Source: Patagioenas fasciata (lineage: Eukaryota; Chordata; Aves; Columbiformes; Columbidae). Taken from it: DNA of 64,000 bases. The first letter of the stretch is position 1. Each line of letters opens with the position of its first letter. Where the stretch lies: the NCBI RefSeq assembly GCF_037038585.1, contig NC_092560.1, positions 55,650,049 to 55,714,048 on the forward strand, written 5' to 3'. The position numbers were made by a program, and so were the translations under genes. Below, piece by piece: positions 42,142-62,674 of this stretch. The notes under the pieces are model-generated. The model had not been told where the DNA came from. It did no database searches and was given only the letters and a program-made list of their open reading frames with translations.

Positions 42142-44816
42142 CTGAGAACATTTAAAAAGGAGGAAAAACACTAAAGAAAAAAGACAGCAAATATAGACAG
42201 GTATTTTCCATTGATATCACCTAAACACCCCACGCTCAGTTGTCGTTAGACTACACCATGTAGGATCACATTACACCCACTCACAGGCAGCATCAAGGTA
42301 CAGCAATTAAACTATTTTGCTTTCAGAGATCACTCAGCAGAAAAAGCAAGCATTACATCCATTATTGCGAGTACATTTACTGCCTTTGAGGAATTACAAG
42401 AAATATTTATATTTTAAACCAGTTACCTCGCTTGTGAAGCACAGCAAACGAAAACCAAAACCACTGCTAGTGATGACCTCAAATGTAGGCAGAGAAAATC
42501 ACAGGCTCGTCTGAAAGAGAAGAGGATGCAGAGTATTATCATTTTTGGATGGTGGTAGCACCTCTGGAATGACATGTTTCAGAAGGGGGAAAATCTGCTG
42601 TGTAACAGGAGCCGGGAGAAAGGAGTGAGAATCTGTGAGAGAAACAGCGCTGCAGACACAAAGGTCATTCCCACTCCCAAACTCCTTCATCTCCTCCTGA
42701 TGGCAAAAATCCAAGATCCACTTCTGTTCTAGTCATCATTCTTTCATTCCTTCCTAAGGAAGTGTCTGCACACACAGTTGACTTCAGAGAATATTCCCGT
42801 GTTCTGCCATGCTTCTTCAATGGTTTTCCTGAGTAGTCAATCCTTCTGATACAGGCAAATCAGTAACCAAGTACTTTTCCCATAACACTGAAATACCTCC
42901 AAATTTTGGAATCACATGTCACTTACAAAAACATATCAAGGACAGCTATACATCTGCCGGGGAACAAAACAAAGGATTCACAGAATCACACAAATTCACA
43001 GAATGTTAGGGATTGGAAGGGATCTCAAAAGATCATCTAGATTCCATCAGTAAACACCTCCACACTTCACTTTATACAGACTTCAAAGAATGCAGTAGAA
43101 CAACTCACTCATGTCCGATCAATTAATTCTGTACTTTTTTTGTTATCTTTTGTTAAGAATTCAATTAATTCTTTTCCACTCTAAAGGGGTGTAAGAATAG
43201 ATTCTCTGAAATGAGAAAGACACAAAGTGGTAAATATATTGCCCAAAACAAGACAAGTACACACTGGGCTGTGTTAAGAGGAACACAGCAAGTGGCTCTG
43301 GGGATGTCGTTATCCTCCTTTCCTCAGCAGCAGCCAAGACTGACTCTAGAACAGGGTCTTCAGGTTTGTCATCACTCCTGTCCCTCTGTCCGTTTCAAGA
43401 AAGAAGTATAGAAACCGGAGAGAGGCCACAGCCACTCAGACAGTCTGAGGCCTAGAGCAAATTACCCAAAAGGAGAGGCTGAGGACTTGTTCAGGGAAGT
43501 GGAAGCTCAGGGAAGACTCAGTAACACAACAAACTTCCCAAGGGGCAGTTGCAAAGAGGACTGAACCAAACACTTCTCATCAGCACATAAGGTAACTAAC
43601 AAATAACTACAAAGCTACAAACTGCAGCTAGGGAGGTTCAAGCAGAAGCTCAAAAATGTATTTTCCTGCACATTTGTTTCAAGGAAAACATAAAAACCAA
43701 AGTTTCCATTCCTTAAGGCTGAAAGAACCACCTAAGGGTCACCTTCTGAAACAAGGAACAAGAATACTAGCATCCATAGTTAAATGAACATCTACAAAGT
43801 TATTTTTACAAAAAGTGAAACTAAAACATAGGTCTTGGAAAAAGTCAGCATGCAGAAGACATAAAGGATAAAAGGACAAAGACCAAGGTAGAACACAGGA
43901 ATAAAGAACAGAAGTGAGCAAGACTGACAACCATACTAAGAGAAGTCAGACTGCATTAAAAATATTAAGGAGAAGAACAGCCTTATAGGTTAAGTGGAAA
44001 GTATCAAATTGATCAACAACTACTCAGAAAAAGAACAGCCAGTAAAAAAAAAAATTGCATTGAGACTATTCCAAGGATTTGGTTGGGTATAACTCATAAG
44101 AAAGTCTATCAGAGGGTTCCGTATTGATGACACAGAAAAAGCTGAAGACACATACAGAGACAACACAGGCCTATTTTTAATGTTTAATAGTAAGCTTACA
44201 GGATCGACAATCTCACAAGATCAATCGCATTCCTTTGACTTCTTCCTAGTTCCCCTAATTTTAACAGATCTGCAAAGAGATAGGACAGAAGACCTTCTAA
44301 CAAATTAGTGTGCAACAGCTGAAACAGGAATGCAACTTTCAATCTGCCCTCATACTCTGAAACAGCTTTAAATCATTTCAGTTTAACTACAGTTTAAACC
44401 TGTTTCTGATAATACAGCTTGAAAATTTTATAAAGCTCAGGGAACAAAAGCCTGTATTCCATCATTTACATACAAGTACTAAATGCCCTTCTGAAGAATG
44501 GTACAATGAAAGAACAAGAAAAAAAGGCAGAGAGTTGTAAAAAAAAAAAAAACGGTGGTAAAATGCAGTTTCAAGAAACCAAAACTCACAGGTAGAACAC
44601 TGTTTGTAAAGACTGGGTTAGTTCTCACATATAATGAATGCTAATTTAAAAGCCATGGCAAAAATACAACAGACATCACTTCATCAGAGTCACAAGGGAA
44701 GCAAGGTATGTAAAGACAGAAAATGGAAGCAGTATCAGCGTTGCATCTAGAGCCACATACTTACAGTTCACACATGTTGTTGGCTTCTAAGGTAACAAAA
44801 CAGAGAAACAACTCAC
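42142..44816. other. IPO11 5'-UTR intron, 2.7 kb
   Basis: Lies between the predicted non-coding exon at 44817-44872 and the start-codon exon. The only repeat seen is a short CR1 tail fragment at 42976-43060. No gene is recognised; the short open frames have no family features. Confidence 0.6.
42976..43060 (-). repeat. CR1 3'-end fragment
   Basis: Reads on the plus strand as cacagaatcac...gattggaagggatctc...gatcatctag, the reverse complement of a CR1 tail. It is the only CR1 piece in IPO11 introns that I place in the same orientation as the gene. Confidence 0.75.
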
Positions 44817-44872
44817 CTTTGATTTAGGGTAGAATCTGCTTTATTGTAAACCTTCCAATGCTGTTCTTCAAC
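44817..44872 (-). other. IPO11: IPO11 second 5'-UTR exon (predicted)
   Basis: On the minus strand a 56-base block is flanked by a good acceptor (CTTCCTGCAG just upstream) and a consensus donor (GTGAGT just downstream). It lies between the promoter exon and the start-codon exon at 41998-42141, so it fits an internal non-coding exon. This is a splice-signal prediction only. It could instead be skipped or alternative, because exon 1 could splice straight to the coding exon. Confidence 0.55.
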
Positions 44873-45117
44873 CTGCAGGAAGAAAATAACCACTTTTAAT
44901 GAAGGCAAATACTTGTCCTTTGCTACAAAAAACAAGTTCTGTCAACAAACCATCCATCTTAATGCCTCATATTGTTCTGATGCCGTCTTGTCAATTCTAC
45001 CTCTGCTGAAAACTGTTTCAAGCAGGAAAGAGCTCTCTAGCATGAGGTGACAGCTCTTCCGACTCCAAGAATGCACTGCACTTTATGCGATTTGAAGAGA
45101 AACTCATCTACTCTGAG

Positions 45118-45198
45118 TGAACCTGGCTTAGCAGGTGGGTTGGACGAGATGATCTCCAGAGATCCCTTCAGACCCCAAACATTCTGTGATTCTGGGAT
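45118..45198 (+). repeat. CR1 3'-end fragment at the edge of the CpG island
   Basis: Carries ggttggacgagatgatctcc, then gatcccttcagacccc and the tail attctgtgattctggga. It lies between the IPO11 promoter exon and the predicted second non-coding exon, antisense to IPO11. Confidence 0.8.
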
Positions 45199-45600
45199 GT
45201 ACTTGGCCATTGGCAAGAACTGTATCACCCTGGCTGGTCTGCAGCAGCCAGCACAGGGGTCGGTACACCACGGAAAGGACACGCGAGCAGCATCGGCCAG
45301 CTCAGCGCAGAACCGGAGAACAGCGGCCTGCGCGGGTGCGGAAGGGCCGCCCCGCCCGCTGCGCTGCACCTCCGGGGCTCTTTCCCCCGAGCGCGGCCTC
45401 GCTGCGAGCCGAAGCCGCTTCGCCCCCTCGCCCTGGCCAACTCTCCCGCCCGGGCCCTGCACCGCTCGGGCCCTGCCCACCCGGCCCCGCGTCCCGCCAC
45501 GAGCCCGCCACACCAGGAGCGGCGGGAGGCGGCCCGGAACGGCGCGCGAGCAGCCCGCAGCGCCCCGGGTCCCGGCCGCGCGGCCCCGCACGCGACTCAC

Positions 45601-45720
45601 CGTTGCCTGCTGCTGGCGCCGCGCGCCGGGCCGGGCGCGCGAGACCCCGCCGGTTCGGAAGCTCGCGCCACGAGCCGGGACCAGCCACCGCCGCACTCCG
45701 CCTCCCCCGGCGCGCCGCCG
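45601..45720 (-). other. IPO11: IPO11 exon 1, 5' UTR (upper edge approximate)
   Basis: Inside the CpG island the minus strand shows a donor, GCAACG followed by GTGAGTCGCG, with the exon ending at 45601. The nearest upstream promoter element is the palindrome TGACGTCA at 45721-45728, so transcription probably starts between about 45640 and 45720. The true start cannot be fixed from sequence. The duplicated promoter block begins at 45641, within this exon, so the second copy of the block lacks the donor. Confidence 0.6.
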
Positions 45721-45885
45721 TGACGTCACTGCGCCGCGACTCGCGGCCGCCTCTCACCGCCGAGCGGATGAAAGCCGCCGCGACCGCCGCGTGCCGCTCC
45801 CGCCGCAGGGGGCGGGGACTACGGATGTGTGGGCGGGGCGCCCGGCGCGCGGCACCGCCTGACGTCAGCGGCTTCTCCGAGAAGC
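45641..45885. promoter_or_regulatory. Promoter block, copy A (duplicated at 48831-49070)
   Basis: About 245 bases matching 48831-49070 in the same orientation with roughly 20 differences by eye, including a 58-base stretch without change around the first CRE. Both copies keep two TGACGTCA palindromes exactly 139 bases apart, which suggests ATF/CREB-type regulation. The block starts inside IPO11 exon 1, so only this copy is joined to the IPO11 donor at 45601. Confidence 0.9.
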
Positions 45886-46239
45886 GGGGTCCGGTCGTGC
45901 TGCTTCGCCTCGTCCCCGACGGGGCAGCCAGGCGGGCTCACGGGTGCCCAGAGACGGCCCCTGGGCTGCGCCGGGCCGCCCGCCTCAGCCCCGCCGGGAG
46001 CCGTCACCGGGACACGGCCTGCGCGCGGCGGGCGGGGCGGCTGCGGCACCCGTTACGTCACAGCGCGTGACGGGGCTGCTGCTGCTGGCGTGTGCGGGCT
46101 GCGGACGAGGGGAAACGGCTGAAGAAAGAGGGAAATTGTGACATAGTTTTAGTGATGTGTTTGAGGCCATTGTCACCAGCTGTAACGCCTGAGAATGGTG
46201 TTGGGAGGCTATTATAAAAATCTTCGGTGTTATCGTCGA

Positions 46240-47300
46240 ATGACACAACAGCAGGTTGTGAGGGACCTCAGGGATCACCTGGTCCGGACTTTTGTGGCAC
46301 AGTCACAGTCTAGATGAGATGGTGCAGCACCCTGTCCATCTGAATCTTAAAAGTGTCCGATGTTGGGGAATCCACCACCTCGCTGGGGAGATTATTCCAA
46401 TGGCTGTTTGTTCTCATGGTGAAAAATTTCCCTCGTGTCCAATCATCTCCCCTGGAGTAACTTGTGCCCACTACCCCTTGTCTTTTCCATGTGACTGTTT
46501 GTAAAAATCTTCTTTGTGGCCACAATTAAATACTGGAATGAGGTTTCCCCTTAGCCTTCTGTGTGCACATACGCAGGCACATCGCAAGAAGAGCCAGAGG
46601 CCACGGATGCATTTGCAAAGAGCAAGTTTTATTTTAGTTACCTCTCTACTGGGGGATCTCCGAAGCCACACCTAAGCTCCCAGGCAGAGGTGACACAAAC
46701 GGGGACGCAGGCGCTGGTCAGTTCAGCCCTGCTGGAAGATCGCTGGGCCTGTTGAGCTCGCTTGTATTTCAAGGCTTCAGGCAGGCGCGGCCTCCCGCTC
46801 TTTCTCACAACAAAGCAGAAATCTCAGACACAGTGATAAGGTGCCCAGAGTTTCTCCCAGGCCTGTGTTATCTAACACAGAGCTTCTACTCATCAAGCAC
46901 ACGAGGTCAGTAAGACAATTAGTGTGATGTGTGTGCTTTTTCTACAGACAGGTGCAAGTCACTTGAGCGTATTTACATTTAACTAACCTCCTCGCCAAAT
47001 CTTCCGCTATATCCCCATACACCTTCTTTTCTCCAGGCAGAACAAGCCCAGTTCTCTCAGCCTTGCCTTGCACAGCAGGATCCTTTGATCACACAGTCCT
47101 TTGATCACCTTTGCGGCCTTTCCCTGGACCCTCTCCAGCCCAGCCACATATTTTTTGTATAGCAGGGACCAAGACTGAACACAATATTCCAGGTGTGCCT
47201 GACAGGCCCTGAGCAGAGTGGGTCAACGACTTCTTTGTCTTTGCTGCTTATGGCCGTCTTGATGCAGCCCAGCTTCTTGTTCACTTTCTTGCCGTGTCTG
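46240..47300 (-). repeat. CR1 LINE (3' part), split by a solo LTR
   Basis: Minus-strand CR1: plus-strand reading gives gttgtgagggacctcaggga, ccaccacctcgctggggaga, then, past the insertion, ttttctccaggcagaacaag and cagcccagcttcttgttcac. Removing 46560-47021 plus one duplication copy restores a continuous CR1. The right edge meets the DIMT1 relic at about 47300. Confidence 0.85.
46560..47021 (-). mobile_element. Solo ERV LTR with 5-bp target duplication
   Basis: A 462-base insert bounded by TG and CA (plus-strand tgtgtgcacat...ccccataca) and flanked by ccttc at 46555-46559 and 47022-47026. The interrupted CR1 reads through perfectly when it is removed. On the minus strand an AATAAAA signal lies near 46625-46633, about 65 bases before the end, so the LTR is probably minus-oriented. 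There is no internal viral region, consistent with a solo LTR. A 5-base duplication is usual for class III (ERVL-like) elements, but the family is not certain. Confidence 0.8.
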
Positions 47301-48601
47301 TGCTATGAATAGCAAATGAATTTGTATCCTATTTTCCATTGACAGGAAATACCAGAAAACTTCAAAATTGCAGGAAAAGTTCAGACAGTCCCAAAAAACA
47401 AAGTTTACCCTGAAAAACAACCTCATTTAATGGATATATGTGATTTCAGTAGGTATTTTTGGTTTTAATTTATGCCTTCCTTTTAAGCTTCTTCACATTC
47501 TATCTGCAACTGTACCCATGTAGCACAGCTTAGTATTGGGTTACACAGGAACAGTACTAACTCTCAATACTAGGCAGTCCTAACTCCCAGTCCTGAACAT
47601 GAACAAACATGTATGCATATATAAGGATATGCATTTTAACTGCTGCTTACAGTATTAAGAACCAACTAGATAACGATCCCTATTTCTGTGATCTATGTAA
47701 TAGACATTTATATGTCTCCTCTAAAAATGGCATTAATATGAGGTTTTATCACAGAGAGGAGGCAAAAAGCTGCTGCTCTGTATTTTAAAAGTGATAAATT
47801 CTTTCCCGGCAAAAGTGAGGCACTGGACTTCCAAGTGACTGTGTTTTTAAATATACCAAATAACGTGGATTGATGCTGCCATAATTGAAATCTGCATTCT
47901 CTGATCATGGACTTCACCTCGCTATATCCTTGCACAATACTTGACAGTACAACCCATAGTCTGGTCTGGGCAATGGAAACAGAGTTACAGTCATTTTACT
48001 TGTTGAGGATTGTTTGTATTAAAGTGTATTTAAACGTTTCCTTTTGATTCAAAATGCCTGTGTCTTCCATTTGTCCTCTGGTAGTGACGCACATTCCAGG
48101 TCTGTCCATAATATTTTCTTGGAGAAATCCCAGTGACTGTTTCTCAGAAACAAGAGCATTGCAAAAACATTATCGAGGTACCTGAAACTACCATCATCCT
48201 TTACCCCCTCCTCATTGCCACCAAACCACTCTAGGAACCATCAGAAAACTACCAAAGGGCTGGTGCTTGTAAGCATGGACAGAGGGTGTGGGGGGTTTTG
48301 TCAGCTGTAAATTCAATTCCAATAAGAAAACCACCTGGCACTTCAGGGCAAGGAGGAGTTGTAGCCTCAACCAAAGCTGTCAGAGTCTTAGAGCAACACA
48401 TGTCTGTACCCTGACAGAAAGGGTAACTGAAGGGTCTTAATCTAGTTTGGATTATGCATATTTGTTGCCAAGAACGAGGCAGAGTTTTCCTAGGGAAATC
48501 TGCATTACCTCTGCATTGCAGCTGTCAAAAGAAAAACGTGCTTTGGCCTGTCTTATGATTCAGGAAAACAGTAACTATTGACTCTGCAACTTCACGCAGG
48601 G
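47300..48601 (+). pseudogene. DIMT1: DIMT1 3'-end relic (exon 11, intron, 3' flank)
   Basis: This stretch matches the working DIMT1 gene downstream in the same orientation. 47300-47345 matches the end of intron 10, 47346-47452 matches exon 11, 47453 to about 47735 matches the start of intron 11, and about 47738-48601 matches the gene's 3' UTR and flank (57943-58803). The last coding exon and most of intron 11 are missing. No copy of exons 1-10 was found between the promoter block at 45641 and here; that space holds a CR1 with a solo LTR. Together with the promoter copy it is best read as the remains of a tandem DIMT1 duplicate. It cannot encode the enzyme. Confidence 0.93.
47346..47452 (+). 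pseudogene. DIMT1: Decayed copy of DIMT1 exon 11
   Basis: Exactly the 107-base length of exon 11 at 54414-54520, with no indel and no stop. Acceptor (ttgacag) and donor (ag then gtattt) are kept. About 23 bases differ by eye, many changing the protein: VPKNKVYPEKQ replaces [11 protein letters not shown], and MDICDFSR replaces MDIDDFIR. That looks like neutral drift. Conserved splice sites mean it could still be included in a transcript. Confidence 0.93.
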
Positions 48602-48830
48602 ATGAAGTCATGACTCTCTGTATTAACGGGTCATATTTTCATCACTAGCATATCTTATTCTGTAAGACCACAGTACGTGGATAAAAGGCAAACTAGCAAA
48701 ATCTCTGCTAAGATAGAACTTTTTATAAACATCCAATGTAAACTGTTTAAAAGTCATAGATTCAGAAACATGTACAGAAATTTCCACTTGAATTTCCTGG
48801 CATCCTGCGAGGTTGTCTTCGAAAACACAA
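48602..48830. other. Unique spacer between the DIMT1 relic and promoter copy B
   Basis: About 230 bases of AT-rich sequence at the junction of the two tandem units. I find no match to it elsewhere in the window, and no gene. Confidence 0.6.
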
Positions 48831-49070
48831 GAGACCCCGTCGCTTCGGAAGCTCGCGCCACGAGCCGGACCAGCCACTGCCGCACTCCGCCTCCCCCGGC
48901 GCGCCGCCGTGACGTCACTGCGCCGCGACTCGCGGCCGCTTCTCACCGCCGAGGGGATGGGAGCCGCCGGGGCCGCCGCGTGCAGCTTCCGCCGCAGGGG
49001 GCGGGGACTCCGGACTTGTGGGCGGCGCGCCTGGCGCGCGGCACCGCCTGACGTCACGGCTTCCCCGAGA
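48831..49070. promoter_or_regulatory. Promoter block, copy B (upstream of DIMT1)
   Basis: Second copy of the block at 45641-45885, with CRE palindromes at 48910-48917 and 49049-49056, again 139 bases apart. It begins abruptly at gagaccccgt after AT-rich sequence. Its leftward side lacks the IPO11 exon-1 donor, so leftward transcription would be non-productive for IPO11. It lies about 400 bases upstream of the DIMT1 start codon. Confidence 0.88.
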
Positions 49071-49125
49071 GGGGCAGGGGCACAGCGGGGATCGCCGCAT
49101 GCAGCCGTTCTGGGCAGAGCCCGGG

Positions 49126-49195
49126 CTGGACAATGTGGCGCAGCAGCCTGTCCAGCAGAACCTTAAGCGTGTCCAGTTCCCGGGGAGGCTATATC
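49126..49195 (-). repeat. Possible diverged CR1 remnant between promoter copy B and DIMT1
   Basis: The stretch caatgtggcgcagcagcctg...cagaaccttaagcgtgtcc resembles the CR1 at about 46318-46380 (gatggtgcagcaccctgtcc...tgaatcttaaaagtgtcc) in the same orientation. If it is the same insertion it lies on the downstream side of the promoter in both units. It is short and diverged, so this is tentative. Confidence 0.4.
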
Positions 49196-49379
49196 AGGGG
49201 CGGGTTGTTTCCGTTGGGAACCGTCTCTGCAGCTCTGCGGGGTCTCGCTTCGGGCGCACAGCTCCTGCTTTCCCTGTGAAGGTCACGCGCTGACCCTAAA
49301 ACCGGCGGTTCTGCCGCGGAACTGGCCCGCACACACCTCCGGCCCGCGGGGGGGCGCTGTCCGCGAGGGCGCTCCGCCC

Positions 49380-49464
49380 TGCGATCGCGCGGCGGTCCGG
49401 TTGTCAGGCCTGTCGGGAGTTGTGGTCCCGCGCGGCACGTGTGCCGGGCCTAGCCGTGGCCGCC
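49380..49464 (+). promoter_or_regulatory. DIMT1: DIMT1 proximal promoter / 5' UTR
   Basis: CpG-rich sequence directly before the start codon. The segment tgtcgggagttgtggtcccg (49411-49430) is, on the opposite strand, close to the ACTACAAYTCCC motif of ZNF143/THAP11-type promoters. A CACGTG E-box lies at 49436-49441. The transcription start is probably within this stretch. The motifs are read by eye. Confidence 0.55.
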
Positions 49465-57804
<8,340 letters not shown>

Positions 57805-58250
57805 ATGCTACCGCAAGCATGGAAGATGGTCTGTGTTTTGTCACCAAAGCCTCACATCAGAGTGACTGCTGTGAGACCAACTCTTCTCACAAAAGGGGTG
57901 GACAGAACACAACATCCACACTCTAGTTCTTATTAAATCTTACATGCAGTTTTATCACAGAGAGGAGGCAAAAAGCTGCTGTTCTGTATTTTAAAAGTGA
58001 TAAATTCTTTCCCGGCAAAAGTGAGGCGCTGGACTTCCAAGTGACTGTGTTTTTAAATATACCAAATAACGTGGATTGATGCTGCCGTAATTGAAATCTG
58101 CATTCTCTGATCATGGACTTCACCTCGCCATATCCTTGCACAATACTTGACAGTACAACCCACAGTCTGGTCTGGGCAATGGAAACAGGGTTAGTCATTT
58201 TACTTGTTGGAGATGGTTTGTATTAAAGTGTATTTAAACACTTCTTTTTG
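57805..58250 (+). other. DIMT1: DIMT1 3' UTR (end predicted)
   Basis: Follows the TAG at 57802-57804. An ATTAAA signal lies at 58222-58227 (tttgtattaaagtg), so the transcript may end around 58245. The relic keeps the same ATTAAA at 48019-48024. Another tattaaatc near 57929 could be an earlier site. Confidence 0.5.
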
Positions 58251-58803
58251 ATTCAAAATGCCTGTGTCTTCCATTTGTCCTCTGGTAGTGACGCACATTC
58301 CAGGTCTGTCCATAATATTTTCTTGGAGAAATCCCAGTGACTGTTTCTCAGAAACAAGAGCATTGCAAAAACATTATCGAGGTACCTGAAACTACCATCA
58401 TCCTTTACCCCCTCCTCATTGCCACCAAACCACTCTAGGAACCATCAGAAAACTACCAAAGGGCTGGTGCTTGTAAGCATGGACAGAGGGTGTGGGGGGT
58501 TTTGTCAGCTGTAAATTCAATTCCAATAAGAAAACCACCTGGCACTTCAGGGCAAGGAGGAGTTGTAGCCTCAACCAAAGCTGTCAGAGTCTTAGAGCAA
58601 CACATGTCTGTACCCTGACAGAAAGGGTAACTGAAGGGTCTTAATCTAGTTTGGATTATGCATATTTGTTGCCAAGAACGAGGCAGAGTTTTCCTAGGGA
58701 AATCTGCATTACCTCTGCATTGCAGCTGTCAAAAGAAAAACGTGCTTTGGTCTGTCTTATGATTCAGGAAAACAGTAACTATTGACTCTGCAGCATCGTG
58801 CAG
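57943..58803 (+). repeat. Duplicated 3' flank of DIMT1 (matches 47738-48601)
   Basis: Direct repeat of the relic's 3' end. From 58258 to about 58795 I count only one difference (ctttggtctg versus ctttggcctg). The preceding 300 bases hold roughly a dozen. Homology stops sharply at gcagggat. Confidence 0.95.
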
Positions 58804-59420
58804 GGATTACACAAACTATTCAGCCACAATTTCGAGATGCATCTGCTACCTGACAGGACGTGTAATTTGCAAGATGTGGTAAAAAGCTGCTGAAATCCAA
58901 CTGCATCTGTCCTTCCACTCCTGTTTGGTACCTGCTGTAAACCACAGCCTGGCTGTGGCTCTGGGGGTACATGCAGGAAGAGGAGGGAAGGCACCATTTC
59001 TCAGGTAGGGTGTCTTAATCTTCAGAGGCTTTTTAGAAAGTGCGATTTCCCTAGAGCAGCTCCAAATAAACCCACTGGGACTAAACCATAACCTCTACTA
59101 TCACCTGCTAACAAAAGCTGCTGCCTTCTGTTTCCTTGTTTTCTTCTCTTAACTCTGATGGATGACATTCTTTAACAACTGCTCAGAAAGATGGGTGATC
59201 TTCTGCAAAACTAAAGTCAGGACACTGCTCTGGGCAACTTCTTCCTCTATGACAATTTTGTACAGAAGTGTTAGTTAGCTTCAAGTAAATATCCCATCTG
59301 AAATCAGAGGCCTTCTTAAAAGTGTAATTACAATGTGCTTTCAATGTGAAACCATTTCCATAGCGCAAGAGAACTTTTGTATTAATAAATTCGGACGTAC
59401 AATTCATGTAATAGCTTACT
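58804..59420. other. Intergenic gap between converging DIMT1 and KIF2A
   Basis: No gene, repeat tail or conserved frame recognised. It probably separates the 3' ends of the two convergent genes. Confidence 0.5.
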
Positions 59421-61066
59421 TTTATTAAACACATGTAAAATCTACATTGTTTCAGTTTTCATGTTTACACACAGGAGGATTTTTTTTTTTTTTTAATCTT
59501 GATGCAACAAGAGCGTCCCGTAGCCTATCTTGCTATGGGAGATACAAACATGAAACACGACAAGAATTCCTGGCTCATTTAACTCTCTTTTCATTGCCTT
59601 CCCCTTATTTCCCTCCAGGCCTGGCACAGACAGACAGGCCTGCCTTCCAAAAGCAATTGTTCAACAGCTCCAAGGGAAAGTCTGCTGACACAAACTCCTG
59701 GAAACAGGGAGAACTCCTAGAGAGTTCTACAATTCTTCATTTGACAAAAAGTCTTACATGAAAGATCAATCTTTTTTGGATACTGACTTGCAAAAATAAC
59801 GTGAGTGCCACCAGCTAAGAAGTGCTGACACACATGGTGCCATTTGTGAGAGTTCAGGTACTTGTGGGATTTCTGTTAGCACTAGGTAAAGGTATTGCGC
59901 AAAATCCTCAAATGACGTAATTTCACCCCACTTTTCAGTTGCTGGCACTGTACGAAGGGAAAAATAGGCATGAGCTACTTTATTTTAAAGCAACAGAGCT
60001 ACTCAAACTACCTGCAAACTACAGTTAATGTACACGTAAGTTTCTCATGCATCAAAAGCTAAATTTTAACAGTATGTGAAAGGCAAAAGTTTGCATTTAG
60101 CTATATCCCCATAGTTTGACAACGCAGAGGTCAGATCATACCTTTACGCTGACAGTATTATCACGCCACGCCACATACTGTATAGCTGCTTTATGCTAAG
60201 ATACAACTCTCCTCAGTGCTTAAACATGACCCTTTTATACATCAACTATTTTTTTTCTCTCTTTTTTTTTAATTACAGAGAAAAATGTTAGAATTTTATA
60301 GCCATTTTCATGGCATTCAAATAAATCTAGATTCCAGATTTTTCAAAAGGAGGATGGAATGTCCAGCTGTTTGTCCACTCCAACAGCTCTTGTAGTTCCT
60401 GTTCAAATGATATGGCACATCCTGTGAAATGACACTAGCCAGCAAAAATGAAAGTCTAAATACACGTTAAAAACGTACACGCACTAAAAGTAATTCATAC
60501 TGACAAATAAGGAATGTCGTTCATTAAGGCTGTGCTTCAGGAGGATGTTCAGGGTTAAGTAGCCTTCAACAAGGCACCAAACGGGAAGAGGTCAGCACAG
60601 CTGTCTCTGGAAGAGGAGGTATGTACAACCACTAGTGAGGTGTGCATGCACGCAAACACAATTTATATCTGCACAGCTGGTCTTCGTAATAAAACTGAAC
60701 ACAGCTAAAAGGAAATACTGCAGCTTTTTAATGGCCACATTTTTACTTCATTATTAAAACACGGCCGATATTTCCAAACATAAAATTCACACTTTGAATA
60801 AATGAAATATTTTAAACAAAGTGCTTCACAGATCTGAACCCCGCACGCCTGTGCTGTCTGGTCTAGAAGCATTTTGTAGACATTGGAGCATTTCACACGA
60901 ATCTGAAAATGTCACTCAGGTGAATAAGAAACAGGACATTTCCACAGACATTTCTAACAGTTTTACACTTTCAAGTAATTGAGTTCTTACGGCCACTGGG
61001 ATTTGTAACAAATGTTGTGCTACAGCAGTACGGGTTCGTGGATTCCTTTAGCAGCAAAGGCCCCTT
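59421..61066 (-). other. KIF2A: KIF2A 3' UTR (end predicted)
   Basis: AT-rich sequence following the KIF2A stop. On the minus strand AATAAA signals occur at 59979-59984 and 59421-59426, giving candidate ends about 1.1 and 1.65 kb after the stop. Which is used cannot be told. Confidence 0.45.

Positions 61067-62674
<1,608 letters not shown>

Larger units (their letters stand above)
45270..46110. promoter_or_regulatory. CpG island, IPO11 promoter
   Basis: About 840 bases of very GC- and CpG-rich sequence in otherwise AT-rich DNA. It contains IPO11 exon 1 and its donor, two perfect CRE palindromes (TGACGTCA at 45721-45728 and 45860-45867), a further ttacgtcac near 46052, and GC-box-like ggggcgggg motifs. 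Long open frames on both strands here are a by-product of base composition. It probably also fired rightwards for the DIMT1 copy that once followed. Confidence 0.85.

Noticed and set aside
45037-46141. Several long overlapping open frames on both strands (up to 294 codons), rich in Arg, Ala, Pro and Gly
   Set aside because: They lie in a CpG island where stops are rare, overlap in many frames, match no family I know and cover the IPO11 exon-1 donor. They are compositional artefacts.
47346-47452. A second functional DIMT1 paralogue
   Set aside because: Only exon 11 and flanks survive, with many replacement changes; no other exon was found.
48623-49166. Open frames over promoter copy B
   Set aside because: Same GC-driven effect; they resemble the frames of copy A only because the DNA is duplicated.
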